64,000 nt of DNA from Eucommia ulmoides (GCA_016647705.1 CM028328.1:1608501-1672500), one strand, 5' to 3'. Counted from the first letter of the stretch, positions 34,401 to 46,830 are shown. Notes: generated from the sequence alone by a model not told the origin. A program made the numbers and translations.

Positions 34401-35494
34401 AAATAATTTCCCCCTACAAAGGATAAAAAAAATCTTTTTCCTTTTCCTTTTCATTTTCCACCCTTCCAACCAAACATACCCTAAATCTTGATCTTTAATT
34501 AATCAACACTGCATTTATATGTACAATTTGTAGAATAACTTCAATTCTCCTCTATTTTTCCTTCACGAAATCGTGTCCTACACTCCACTCCTCTCCTAGA
34601 AAAGTGGTTTTTGATGCTTTGTACCCTTGAAATTTGAACAAAAACTCACTTTGGTCCCTATAATTTCAATTTGAAAATGTATCACCTATTTTTTTAATCA
34701 TTCCACAATAATCCGAGTCATTATCCATATTATAATTTTAGATAAAAACCAGTCATCTAACATGCATTTGATGTTAAAAAAAAATAAAAAAAAAATAATA
34801 ATAATAATAGTCATTCTTCACTCCCCTTTCCCTTAAGGTACTTTGACCTCCTTAGTCCTTATACATTGATTTTGAACCATCTTGTCCCCTCCTTCCTTTA
34901 AACTCCTATGCTTTATCCCCTTCTACTTATAATAAATTATAAAATTAATTTTATTATTATTATTTAAATCGAAGAAATATATAAAAAAAAAAATTAGTAA
35001 ATTAAATATCACACCAAAATTTTACGTAAAATGGAAAAAATTTCCCTTTGTTTTAATTTTACTTATATTTTGTCTTTAACAAAAAAGGATAAAAAAAAAA
35101 AAAAAAAAAGGAGAGAGAGAGAGAGAGAGAGTTAGGGACAGAAAATATAGAATTTTAAACTAAAAAAAAAAAAAAGCAACGAAGTCATTTTATATTTTTT
35201 GTAATAAATATGAGCTTCTCCCTTTGGTCCATAATAATAGAATAGGGTGATGTCTAAGTTTTTAAAATAGAGGGATTAAAATGCAATAAAACTAAAGTAG
35301 AAGGAGTATAAAAGACAATTAACCATACTTTAACAACTTTACTAAACTGTCAAGCATTTTCTCTCATAATTTGTTTATTTATTTAATTTTTTATTTTTTG
35401 GTGTGACTTAGAATTAAGTCAAGCCAAGTCTTCGTGGAAAGTGGAGCACAAAAATTGCATGCTAATGCTACAAGTGGAGCCTTCATATTTGAAT
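31411..35494 (+). repeat. Large duplication B, copy 1
   Basis: A mosaic of RUR 3' half with promoter relic 31573-31645, modules at 32270, linkers, CTC-like piece, MITE-G and a further RUR unit with promoter relic 35403-35475. It runs in the same order as 42424-46830. Copy 1 lacks about 0.3 kb near 33235 that copy 2 has at 44240-44560. It was cut by the LINE insertion at 35511. Confidence 0.75.
34091..34482. mobile_element. MITE-G copy
   Basis: The left end TTAGGCTATGTTCGTTTGGG pairs with the right end AACCAAACATACCCTAA. Comparison with the empty site at 22709 (AAAAGTCTTGATC) shows AAGTCTT repeated on both sides of the element in copy 45404-45833; here the right side reads AAATCTT. This is a non-autonomous element, probably hAT-like. 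The 70-codon frame crossing it is not a gene. Confidence 0.65.
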
Positions 35495-35510
35495 AAGAAC
35501 TCACTTTGGT
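35495..35510. repeat. Left target-site duplication of the LINE
   Basis: AAGAACTCACTTTGGT is repeated exactly at 39746-39761. Joining the flanks gives back the normal RUR wording GAACTCACTTTGGTCCCC. The leading A bases merge with the poly-A tail on the right side. Confidence 0.9.
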
Positions 35511-38500
35511 GATGGAAAGTGTGGAAGCATGTGACATGCTGGTGATGAGGTGCATGAGCCTTCTGAAGCTCAGTAACCAGGAGTTCCTGTTTTCCCAATC
35601 TATCCCTCTCAATTTTTCTATGCGGATCCTTGCCTGGAATTGTCGTGGTGCTGGTAACAACCAGTTCCGAAATTCGTTTCGGGACATCTTTAATTCAAAA
35701 AAACCTGATATGGTAATTTTGCTGGAGACCAAGGTGAACTTTGATTCTATGGGGAATTTTTTTAATACCTTGGGGCTGAAAGCAGTGACCTACATTGACC
35801 CTATTGGCCGGTCTGGTGGGATATGGATGCTATGGAACCCAGATGAAGTCTCGGTTAACCAAATTCATGCCACTAACCAGGTGATTCATGCTAAAGTTGC
35901 AAAAGTGGGTTTTGACAACTGGGTGCTTTCAGCTATCTATGGAAACCCAAACCCCAGTCGGAGAAGAGATCTCTGGGAAGAGATGAAAAGATTTTCCCAG
36001 TCTAACGATTCTCCCTGGTTGGCGGTGGGTGACTATAATGATATCTGCTCCCAGGCAGAGAAATTTGGAGCTGCTAGTACTCAGGACATTCGTCGCATTA
36101 ACATCTTCAATGCCAATATTTCCTGCTGTGGTTTGAATTATCTGGGCGCCAGCGGGCCTGCTACTACCTGGTCTGGAATGGCTCAAAATGGGCTAAGGAT
36201 CAACAAAAGGCTGGACCGTGCTTTAGCCAATGATCAATGGTGTACCTCTTTTCCTAATGCTAGGGTGGAAAACCTCCCACGTACGTACTCTGACCATTCT
36301 CCTATTCTTATTCATGCTCTTGGGGTTAGTTTGAACAATTACTCCCGCCCGTTTAGATTTGAAGCTATGTGGCTTGAACACCCCTGCTTTGAATCTTTTC
36401 TGGAGGAAAATTGGTCTAATGATTTTAATAACTTGGAAAATAATTTAGACAACTTTAGAAGGAAGTTCTCATATGGAACAGAAACGTTTTTGGTAACATC
36501 TTCAAAATCAAGAAGCATCTTCTGGCTAGAATCTATGGGATTCAAAAGCACCAGGATACTAAGTATTCCAGCTGGTTAGATGCTTTGGAAAAAGATCTTA
36601 AAAATCAATATGCTGAGATTTTGCGTAAAGAGGAAATTCTATGGCACCAAAAATCTAGAATAAGCTGGCTTAATGTTGGGGATAAGAACACCAAATTCTT
36701 CCATGCTGCCACTAATCAAATACGTAGGAAGAATAGAGTGTCTATGATTAAAAACAATCACAATGAATGGCTGGATAGTCAGGAGGACATTAAGACTCAT
36801 GTCAGAGGATATTTCCAGGATCTCTTCTGTGATAATTCTCCTGTGCAAACTAACACTCTTTTTGATAATCAACTCTGTGTCAACCCTATCCAGCCCTGTG
36901 ATCACCCCTTCCTTTATTCGGTGCCAAATGATGGGGAGATAAAATTCAACCTATCTAATATGGGGGACCTAAAAGCCCCAGGCCCAGATGGATACCAAGC
37001 CATCTTCTATGAAAGGAACTGGGATAGGGTGGGTAAAAACCTATGCGATTTTATCAAAGCCTGTTTTAATGATAGGGATTTACCACCCAAAATGAATGAG
37101 ACATTTATTGTTCTTATCCCCAAAGTTGACATTCCAGAAAAAATCAATCAATTCCGTCTGATTAGTCTATGTAATGTGCCTTACAAATTGGTTCAAAAAT
37201 TTTGGTTACTAGACTAAGACCCTACCTATCTAATATCATTGGTCCCTACCAAAGCAGCTTCATACCAGGCAGGCAAACTACAGACAACATTATCATTGCT
37301 CAAGAAATGATTCATAAACTCAGGAAATCTAAGAGCAAGCAGGGGGGGATGATTTTAAAAATTGACTTAGAAAAAGCTTATGACAAGCTGAACTGGGATT
37401 TCTTAGAAAATACTCTTATCTTCTTCAACTTTCCCTCTAATTAGATTAATCTTGTTATGAACTGTGTTAGGAAAGCTGTGGCGAGAGTTCTTTGGAATGG
37501 GGAACCCCTTGAGGAGTTTCCTCTCAAAAGAGGTCTCCGCCAAGGGGATCCCCTATCCCCGTATTTGTTTGTTCTATGCATGGAAAGGCTATCTCTCTTG
37601 ATATCTGAAGAAGTTTATAATAAAAGATGGAAAGGTTTGAAAGTGGCTAAAAAGGGACCTGTTTTGTCCCATCTTTTTTTTTGTTGATGATATTCTGTTA
37701 TTTGCTAAAGCTGATGAAGAGTCTTGCAGGGCTATTCAATCTATATTTGCGGCTTTCTCTGCAGCTTCTGGCCTGACCATTAATTTTGATAAATCGAAAT
37801 TGTTTGTTGCCCCTAGAGTTAATAATGTTCTTGCTCGGGAAATTAGCAATAAATTAAATATCCGGATGTGCAAGGATTTGGGAACCTACTTAGGTACCCC
37901 TCTTATTTTGGACAGACTAAAAGGGAGTCAGGTTAATGTTATACTAGAAAAAATGCAGAAACGACTCTCAAATTGGAAAGCAAAGAATTTATCTATAGCA
38001 GGGCGTGCCACGCTGATTAAGTCAGTGCTAACGTCGATTCCTTTATATTATATACAAACCATTCCCCTTCCCCTTCTATTCTGTGATAAGATAGACAAAT
38101 TGGTCAGAAGCTTTCTCTTGGGAGATTCGGTTGGTTGCAGGAAATATCACCTTGTCGGCTGGGATAAGGTATGTGCTCCTACTAGCATGGGAGGCCTAAA
38201 TGTTAGAAAGGCCAGACTTATTAATGCTGCTTTTATGGCTAAACTTGCGTGGAATATTACGTTAAAAAGAAAAAATTCTCTGTGGGTTGATGTTTTTATG
38301 AATAAATACAATATTGATAGAAACCCAAGAAATTGGAAGAAACTAAATGGTGGATGCCATATTTGGAGGGGTGTTTATCATTCTCGCCCTATCATTGCCA
38401 AAGGTATAAAATGGAAAATTGGTAATGGTGTTAATGTTAACCTCTGGACTGATTGGTGGTGTGGGAATGGTCCGTTAGGCAATGATGAACTCCAACAAAA

Positions 38501-39747
38501 TTTTGATCTTAAAGTTGCTGATATTTTGGATGATTCTGGTAGTTGGTTTCTTCTGCCAATGATTCACCTTATTTCGGATGATCAAGCTAATGACATCCTG
38601 AGTTCTGAGCCCCCAAACTTTTTGGAAGAAGACGTAGCCATCTGGCTTCCGGAAAATTCGGGAAAATTCACAGTTAAATCTGCCTATGCTTTAGCGGCGA
38701 ATTTCACTGCTCCCAATTCCACTTTCAAATGGGAGTGGATTTGGAAGTTAAAAATCCCGCAATCTATTAAATTCTTTTTGTGGAAAATATTTCATAAGCG
38801 GCTTTTAACAAATGAAACGAGAGCTAAATGGTCTATGGATATGTCAGCTATTTGTAAGAGGTGTAATGGAAGCATTGAATCCATCGACCATGCCCTCAAA
38901 AACTGCCCTAAGGCATGGACTGTTTGGGCCATGTTCCTTGACAGGAACAGCTTGTGGCGTGATCAAGACATGAGTATCCAAAATTGGATTGCTAAATACA
39001 CCAAAGGAAAATCCATCAATCCATCGTCTCTTTACCTGTTTGTGGCTATCTTATGGAATATCTGGAAAAGTCGCAACAAAGAAGTCATTGAAGGGGCCAA
39101 TATGGATTCCCACGTTATTGCTTCTAATATTAACCGGTGTGCGCGGGATATGTTGGAAGCGTTTCACCGTCCCAAGTCCTACAATGGCACTATTTTTATT
39201 CCGAATACTAAATGGATTCCTCCTATTGCAGGTCAGATCAAACTAAACACGGATGGCAGTGCGCGTGGCAATCCGGGGAGAGGCGGTTTTGGAGGGCTGT
39301 TCAGGAACAAAGAAGGGGTTTGGCTGATCGGCTACTTTGGGCATCTAAGCACTTGCAATAGCTTGGAGGCAGAGATAAGAGGCATACATGCGGGTATATG
39401 CCTGGCGATTTCTAGAGGATTTGAGAGAGTCATTGTCGAATCTGATTCTCAAGAAGCCATCGACCTTATCAAAGGGGACTGTCCGGAAACTCATCTCTTA
39501 AGAGGATGGATTATGGAATGCAAAATCATCGCTGAGAATCATGACTTCGAGTTTCGCGCTGTCAGAAGGGAGAGCAATCGATGCGCGGATTTTCTCGCTC
39601 GAATGGGCGCCAACAATATATCAGACATGCACTATTTGGAAGAACCTCCGGAAGGCATGAGAGCTTCCTGCTAGCAGATATGGAGGCGGAAGGCAGCTCG
39701 TCTAGTTGCTAGTTTTTGTTTCGTCTTTTTTCTACCAAAAAAAAAAA
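35511..39747 (+). mobile_element. L1-type plant LINE, 5'-truncated, in a RUR unit
   Basis: It starts abruptly without an ORF1 (Gag-like, zinc-knuckle) region and continues with a degraded ORF2. It ends in a short 3'UTR and an A-tail after TTTTTTCTACC. A 16-bp target duplication flanks it. Full plant L1 elements are usually 6-7 kb, so the 5' part is absent; this is typical of incomplete target-primed reverse transcription. Confidence 0.93.
35620..39674 (+). pseudogene. LINE ORF2: endonuclease, reverse transcriptase, RNase H
   Basis: The ATG at 35620 (MRILAWNCRGAG) opens an AP-endonuclease domain with LLETK, VGDYNDI and SDHSPI. Reverse transcriptase follows: APGPDGY, GRQTTDNI, KIDLEKAYD (motif A), LRQGDPLSPYLF (motif B), and VDDILLF (motif C). 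Then come a zf-RVT domain (about 38730-38960) and a plant-type RNase H (about 39236-39620: NTDGSARGNPG, SLEAE, ESDSQEAI, ADFLA). The frame is broken near 36468, near 37195, by TAG at 37442-37444, and in a 9-T run at 37674-37682 directly before the VDD motif. The element cannot make its own enzyme. Confidence 0.92.
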
Positions 39748-39761
39748 GAACTCACTTTGGT
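39746..39761. repeat. Right target-site duplication of the LINE
   Basis: Exact copy of 35495-35510. RUR sequence resumes at once with CCCATAATTTCAAATTG. Confidence 0.9.
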
Positions 39762-40107
39762 CCCCATAATTTCAAATTGAACATATATCACCTTAAAATT
39801 TCTTAATCATTCCACTACAATCCGACTTATTATCCATATTATGATTTTAGATAAAAAAGAAATAAATAGTTACTTTTTCTAACATGCGCCTAATGGTAAA
39901 AAGCGAGAGAGAAAAAGAAAGTTGATAGAAAATGTTACTTTTTCTTTTTCCTTTTATTACCGTCAACTTTGAATTTCAAAAAAAAAAAAAAGTCATTTTA
40001 TATATTTTGTAATAAATGTTAGCTTCTCCCTTTAGTCCATAGTAATCGAATAAGGTGGCGTGTAGGTTTTTAAAGTAGAGGGTTGAAATTCAACGAAACC
40101 AAAGTAT

Positions 40108-40347
40108 ATGGGGGATAAAAGGCAATTAACCATACATTCGATAGCGTTATTAAACTGGGCAACCATTATCTCTCATGACTCTTGTTTTTGTGGCTTAGAT
40201 TTAAGTCAAGTCAATCTTTGGAAAATCCTACATTTGTTCATTTCTTCTTCTATATTATCAATCACTCGCTGCATATCCAAAATAAGTGATTTACATAATT
40301 ATTTGATAGATAAATATTTGATAACTTTAACGATATTTGTATTTTAA
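40108..40347 (+). CDS. Conserved 79-codon micro-ORF, third copy (doubtful)
   Basis: Open over the same 79 codons as at 15544 and 27118, with more substitutions (for example MGDKRQLTIHSIALLNWATI). No stop or indel has entered despite the divergence, which is why it is listed. No domain and no expression evidence. Confidence 0.22.
   Translation: MGDKRQLTIHSIALLNWATIISHDSCFCGLDLSQVNLWKILHLFISSSILSITRCISKISDLHNYLIDKYLITLTIFVF
40191..40282 (+). pseudogene. RLP promoter plus signal-peptide coding relic
   Basis: TGGCTTAGATTTAAGTCAAG, then the RLP start relic at 40237-40282 containing CACTCGCTGCATATCCAAAA, as at 1686 and 15673. Confidence 0.6.
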
Positions 40348-41226
40348 ATCATTATTATATTATTATATTTAATAAGTACTTAATGTATTTAATTTTAAAT
40401 AGTTATCGAACCAATTCAGTCAATATTGAGGACTAAATTAAAATCTAAAACTCCAAAGAGTGTCGAATCTTGTACAATAAGTGGTGGATCACCAACTTAT
40501 GGAATAAGTTCAATTCTCCTCTATTTTTTCTTCACGTGTACTACACTCCTCTCCTAAAAAAGGAGTTTTGATGCGTTTTACCCTTCAAATTTGAACAAAA
40601 CTCACTTTGATACCCATAATTTCAATTTGAAATTATATCACCTAATTTTTTTTTAATTATTCCACTATAGTCCGACCAATCATCTACCATACAACTGATG
40701 TTAAAAAAAATTAAGAAAAAAAAAAAAAAAAAAAAAAGACAGTTAAGCAATGGTAGTCTCCTTCTTCCCTTCCATATTTCCTCAATACTATTAAAGATTA
40801 ATTGATTTTAATTTACTCCCTCATACTTTTATTTTCATTCATTTTGACCCGTATACTTTAAACACCTAAGCTTTATCTCTATTCTACTTATAATAAATTG
40901 AAAAATAAAATAAGGGTTAACTTTAACGGAATTTCATTTTGTGACTTGCATATGCTATTTTTACGGGTAAAAACATAATTTTCTATTTTTTTCATATTGC
41001 ATATTAATAAGACCATTTGTAAATAAAATAAATAAACAAATAATAATTTGAAAAATATTATTTTATTTTTAGTAATCCAAAGAAAAATAATTTCACAATA
41101 ATTGGGCCTGGCTTGGTAGGCCTAAAAGTCAGTATCTAATATTTGTCCATATGCAATTAATCAAATTGAGTCTCAGTTGGCGTTAGAAAGGGGCAATTTT
41201 TTTTTTTTTTTTTTGGTTGTCGTGAA

Positions 41227-41733
41227 AAAGTGGTTTTTGATGCTTTGTACCCTTGAAATTTGAACAAAAACTCATTTTGGTCCCTATAACTTCAATTTGA
41301 AAGTGTATCACCTAACTTAGCCATAATACAATTTTAGATAAAAACTAGTAATCTACCATGTATCTGATGTTAAAAATAAATAAAAATAATGATGATGATG
41401 ATTATAATGGTTAAGCAATTCTATAGTCTTTCTTCACTCCCATTTTCCTCCTTGTACATTGATTTTGAATCATCTTGTCCCCTTACTTTAAACACCTAAA
41501 TTTTATCCCATTCTACTTATAGTAAATTACAAAAATAATTTTTTTTATTATTATTTAACTCAAAGAAATATATATAAAAAAATTGGTAAATTAAATATCT
41601 CACCAAAATTTTACATAAAGTGGACAAAATTACCCTTTGTTTTAATTTTACTTATATTTTGTCTTTAACAAAAAAGGAAAAAAAAAAATAAAGAGAGAGA
41701 GAGAAAGAGAAAGAAAGCTAGGGATAGAAAATG
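41227..41733 (+). repeat. RUR unit 5' half before MITE-T copy 2
   Basis: Matches 22790-23304 closely, including (GAT)n near 41390 and the GA tract. Interrupted by MITE-T at the same TTA. Confidence 0.7.
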
Positions 41734-41736
41734 TTA

Positions 41737-42308
41737 GGCCCCGTTTGGTAACCGTTTCCATCCCATTCCTAAATTTTTGGGATTTTTGTTTGAGAATAGT
41801 GTTTGGTAATTTTTGTTTTCGTTCCCATTCCATTCCTATTTGAGAATTGTGCCAACTTTTTTCTTAAGAAATGAGAAACAAAAAAAAAAAAAATTTGTTT
41901 CTCATTATTCTTATCTCATTCCAAAAACCATTGTCACTGTTCATCCGCCGGCCACCGGCCATCTCCGGCAACTGTCGCCGGTCACTCCAGCATCACCGTT
42001 TTGCCACCACCGTCGCCGGCCACCGTCCGGAAACTTCCGGCGCCGCTGCAGGCCACCGTCACCCACCCACCGGTCACCGTCCAGTCGCCGTCTGGCAAAA
42101 AAAAAAAAAAAAAAAAGTTCTCAAAACAATTTTTTTTTTTTGGTTTTAGGATAAAATCATTATCAAACGCGATTCTGTTCCCAAAACAAAAAAAAATATC
42201 GTTATCAAACGCGATTCTACTCCCAAGAAGGAAACAATTATCATTTTATTTCATCCCATTCCCATTCCACTGCTGGGATGGGAACATAAATGGTTACCAA
42301 ACGCTACC
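41737..42308. mobile_element. MITE-T copy 2 (Tourist/PIF-Harbinger-like)
   Basis: It has the same ends and the same TTA duplication (41734-41736, 42309-42311) as copy 1, in the same RUR position. The two copies therefore come from one insertion that was later duplicated with its flanks. The GC-rich core (about 41945-42095) differs from copy 1 in repeat content (extra CGCCGGCCACCG-type motifs). The 92-113 codon frames over it are low-complexity. Confidence 0.82.
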
Positions 42309-42311
42309 TTA

Positions 42312-43617
42312 GTTTTCTTTCCTTTATTACCATAAAATATTGAATTTCAAACTAAAAAGCAACGAAGTCATTTTATATTTTTTTTGTAATAAATATCAGC
42401 TTCTCCCTTTAGTCCATAGTAATAGAATAGAGTGATGTCTAGGTTTTTAAAGTAGAGAGGTTAAAATGCAATAAAACTAAAGTATGAGGATGATAAAAGA
42501 CAATTAACCATACTTTAACAGCTTTACAAAACTGTCAATAATTTTCTCTCATGATTTTATTTATTTATTTATTTATTTTTATTTTTTTGGTGTGGCTTAG
42601 AATTAAGTCAAGCCCAAGTCTTCGGGGAAAGTGGAGCACAAAAATTGCATGCTAATGCTATAAGGGGATAGAGAGGGGTTTTGACGCTTTGTAGCCTTCA
42701 TATTTGAACAAGAACTCAATTTGGTCCCCATAATTTCAATTTGAAATTTTGAGCATATATCACCTTAAAATGTCTTAATCATTCCGCTACAATCCAACTC
42801 ATTATCCATATTACAATTTTAGATTAAAAAAAAATAGTCATCTAACATGCACATGATGTTAAAGAGAGATAGAGAGACAAAGAAAGTTAGAGATAGAAAA
42901 ATGTTACTTTTTTTTAACCTTTTATTATCGTCAATATTGAATTTTAAACTTGGAAAAAAAAAACAATGAAGTCATTTTATATTTTTTGTAATATATGTGA
43001 GCTTCTCCCTTTAGTCCATAGTATTAAAATAGTGTGATGTGTAGGTTTTTAAAGTGGAGGGGTTAGAATGCAACAAAACTAAATGATAAGTAAATAAATA
43101 AATAAAATTTATATTTTTAGTGATTATTTTATTTTATTATTAAATATATTTAATTTAATAAATACTTAATGCATTCAATTTTAAACGGTTATCGAATCAA
43201 TTCAAGTACTAAATTAAAATTTAAAACTCTAAAATTAAGTCTTGATTTTCGATAATCGACAGATATATAACAAGTGGTAGACTACCAACTTATAGAAAGA
43301 GTTTAATTCTCTCACATTTTTTCTTCACTGAAGTGTCCTACATTCCTCTCCTAGAGAAAAGGGATTTTGATGTTTTGTACCCTTCATATTTGAACAAGAA
43401 CTCACTTTGGTCCCCCATAATTTCGATTTGAACATAATCACCTTAAAATTTCTTAATCATTCCACTACAATCCAACTCATTATCCATATTACAAGTGAAA
43501 AAAAAATAGAAACAATCATCTAACATGCACCTAATGTTAAAGAGAGAGAGAGAGAGAGAGAAAATGTAAAAAAAAAATTCCCCTTTTATTACCGTCAATA
43601 TTGATTTTTCAACTTGG

Positions 43618-43655
<38 letters not shown>

Positions 43656-46152
43656 AGAGACACAATGAAGTCATTTAATTTATTTATTTTTTGTAATAAA
43701 ATAGGGTGACGTGTATGTTTTGAAAGGTTAAAATTCAACAAAACTAAAGTATAAGGGGGATAAAAGGCAATTAACCATACTTTCAACAGCTTTACTAAAT
43801 TGGGCAACCATTTTCTTTTATTACTCTTTTCTGTGGCATAGATTTAAGTCAAGTTTATGGAAATTGTGATAGGTCAACATTTGATGTGATATTTGTATTT
43901 TAAATAATTAATTTATTATTATATTTAATAAATATTTATTGCATAGTTATCAAGTCTCGATCAATCCACATATATACAACAAGCGGTGGACTACCAACTT
44001 GTGAAATAAGTTTAATTCTCCTTCAATTGTTTCTACACTCCTCTCCTAGAAAAATATAAACTTCTCTCGTTAAAATTTATGATAATAATAATTAATGGTG
44101 GTGGTGTAGATAGATATTTGATGATTTTTAAATGATAAGTAAAAAAATAAATAAATAAAATTTATATTTTAAGTGATTATTTTATTTTGTTATTAAATAT
44201 ATTTAATGCATTCAATTGAAAATAGTTATCGAATCGGTTCCAACACTAAATTAAAATCTAAAACTCCAAAAGTAAGTCTTGGTCTTCGATAATCGAAAGA
44301 TGTACAACAAGTGGTGGACTACCAACTTGTAGAATAAGTTCAATTCTCCCATGTTTTTCCTATATTCCTCTCCTAAAAAAATGGATTTTGATGCTTTGCA
44401 CCCTTCCAATTTGAACAAGAACTTACTTTAGTCCCCATATTTCAATTTGAACATATATCACCGTAAAATTTCTTAATCATTCCACTACGATCTGATTCAT
44501 TATCCATATTACAATTTTAGATAGAAAAAAAAAAAAAAAAAGTCATCTAGCATGCACCTAATGTTTAAAAAAAATGTTAAGCAAGTATAGTGTCCTTCTT
44601 CCCTCCTATTTTCTCAATACTTTTAAAAATCGAACTTTTTTTTATTATCATTTAACTCAATGAAATATGTTAAAAATTTATCTCACAAAAATTTTACATG
44701 TCATTCAATCAAAATAAAAAAATAAAAATTAAGTATATAAAAAAATTGACTCTTGAGCAAAGATCAAATAGACCCATTTAATTAGTTAGAATAAAATAAT
44801 GAAATTTCCTTTATTTTGAGAGTGAAATGAAAAAATACACTTGGTTCTATTTAAATTTTAAATTGTTGCTCTAAGTCTTAAGCACATGGAGTGTAAGTGG
44901 TGATAAAAATACTATAGGGATATAAATTACAATTTGACCTAACCAAAAGAGTGCAAAGTGTAATTAACCCAAATATCTTTTTTCTTTCAATCTCTCTCCA
45001 CCAAACTGAGTCATCTCTTTTGCTCCCCTATTCTATTTTTCCACTCCCTACCCCACCCCCTCCCTGCTCGGGTGACGGTAACTACAAACCCACCGACGAT
45101 GGTGACCCCCTACACCGGCGACAACAACAACAACCTCTCTCTCAATTTTAGGTGTAGTCCGAAAAAAAAAAAAAAAACAACAACAACAACAACAAATTTA
45201 CTATGAACTATGAAATCCGATTTCACCCCCTGAAGTATGAAATCGAATTTCATCCATTTGCGTCCTGATTGAATCAAATTTTTTTTTTTTTATTTCAGTG
45301 GAGAACCCAATAAAGGAATTGAAATCGAAGGTGGAATTACAATTCCATTTGACTCTCATTTTGTCCAATCAAAAGGTCCAACCAAACGCACCACAAAAGT
45401 CTTTTAGGCTATGTTCGTTTGGGGATGAAATGAAAAATAGAAATGATAATAGAGTGGATAATGGGATGGAGGTGTGTTTGGTTAGAGATGAAAAAAAAAA
45501 TGAAAATGGGGGTGCAGTTCCCCTTTCCCGCTCATTTTTTTTTCTCCCCCAATTTTGGGATGAAAATGGAATGACTAGAGGTGAAATCATTCTAAATTAT
45601 CATTTTGCCCTTTGTTATATATAAAAAATAGGGTCTTATTTTATATTATAATATGTAGAAAGGGAAAAATAGTAAATTAAGCAAAATATATATATTTTTT
45701 TCTTTTTTTAATACACATAAAATATTTTCCCCTCCTGTATCCCTCCAACCAAACATACTAAGAAAAATAATTTCCCCCTACCATTTTTTTCCTTTTCCTT
45801 TTCATTTTCCACCCTTCCAACTAAACATACCCTAAGTCTTGATCTTTGATTAATCAACACTGCATTTATATGTACAATTTGTAGAATAACTTCAATTCTC
45901 CTCTATTTTTCCTTCACGAAATCGTGTCCTACACTCCACTCATCTCCTAGAAAAAGTGGTTTTTGATGCTTTGTACCCTTGAAATTTGAACAAAAACTCA
46001 CTTTGGTCCCTATAATTTCAATTTGAAAATGTATCACCTATTTTTTTTAATCATTCCACAATAATCCGAGTCATTATCCATATTATAATTTTAGATAAAA
46101 ACCAGTCATCTACTATGCATCTGATGTTAAAAAATAAAAAATAAATAAATAA

Positions 46153-46193
<41 letters not shown>

Positions 46194-46830
46194 GTCCTTC
46201 TTCACTACCCTTTCCCTTAAGGTACTTTGACCTCCTTAGTCCTTATACATTGATTTTGAACCATCTTGTCCCCCCCTTACTTTAAACTCCTAAGCTTTAT
46301 CCCCTTCTACTTATAATAAATTATAAAATTAATTTTTTTTATTATTATTTAAATCGAAAAAATATATAAAAAAACATTAGTAAATTAAATATCTCACCAA
46401 AATTTTACGTAAAATGGAAAAAATTTCCCTTTGTTTTAATTTTACTTATATTTTGTCTTTAACAAAAAAGGATAAAGAAAATATAGAATTTTAAACTAAA
46501 AAAAAAAAGAAAAAGCAACGAAGTCATTTTATATTTTTTGTAATGAATATAAGCTTCTCCCTTTGGTCCATAGTAATAGAATAGGGTGATGTCTAAGTTT
46601 TTAAAATAGAGGGATTAAAATGCAATAAAACTAAAGTAGAAGGAGTATAAAAGACAATTAACCATACTTTAGCAACTTTACTAAACTGTCAAGCATTTTC
46701 TCTCATAATTTATTTATTTATTTAATTTATTTATTTTTTTGGTGTGGCTTAGAATTAAGTCCAGCCAAGTCTTTGTGGAAAGTGGAGCACAAAAATTGCA
46801 TGCTAATGCTACAAGGGGATAGAGATGAGT
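42312..46830 (+). repeat. RUR remainder and large duplication B, copy 2
   Basis: 42312-42424 completes the unit split by MITE-T. 42424-46830 then repeats 31411-35494 in order: promoter relic 42592-42665, module 43340, linkers, module 44375, CTC-like piece 44990, MITE-G 45404-45833, and a RUR unit with promoter relic near 46743-46810. A 35-A run lies at 43618-43652 and (AAT)n at 46158-46192. No gene. Confidence 0.75.
45404..45833. mobile_element. MITE-G copy with extra internal segment
   Basis: The ends are TTAGGCTATGTTCGTTTGGG and CTAAACATACCC, with AAGTCTT on both sides. Compared with 34091-34482 it has about 60 extra bases around GGGGTGCAGTTCCCCTTTCC (45510). Part of that extra segment (CCCCCAATTTTGGGATG) is also in the copy at 63650, so the 34091 copy probably lost it. 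Confidence 0.65.

Larger units (their letters stand above)
39762..41226 (+). repeat. RUR units, linker and FB-A arm after the LINE
   Basis: This is the RUR remainder after LINE insertion, then promoter and RLP start relic (40191-40282), a linker with GGTGGATCACC near 40484, a module at 40550, an FB-A arm (40907-40990) and an R-T-adjacent segment to the GGTTGTCGTGAAAAAGTG join. It parallels 4890-6110 and 51090-51970. Confidence 0.65.

Noticed and set aside
35506..35619. Extending the LINE endonuclease protein to an earlier ATG
   Set aside because: The first bases overlap the target duplication and the translated text before MRILAWNCRG has no family resemblance; it is most likely a remnant of the region between ORF1 and ORF2.
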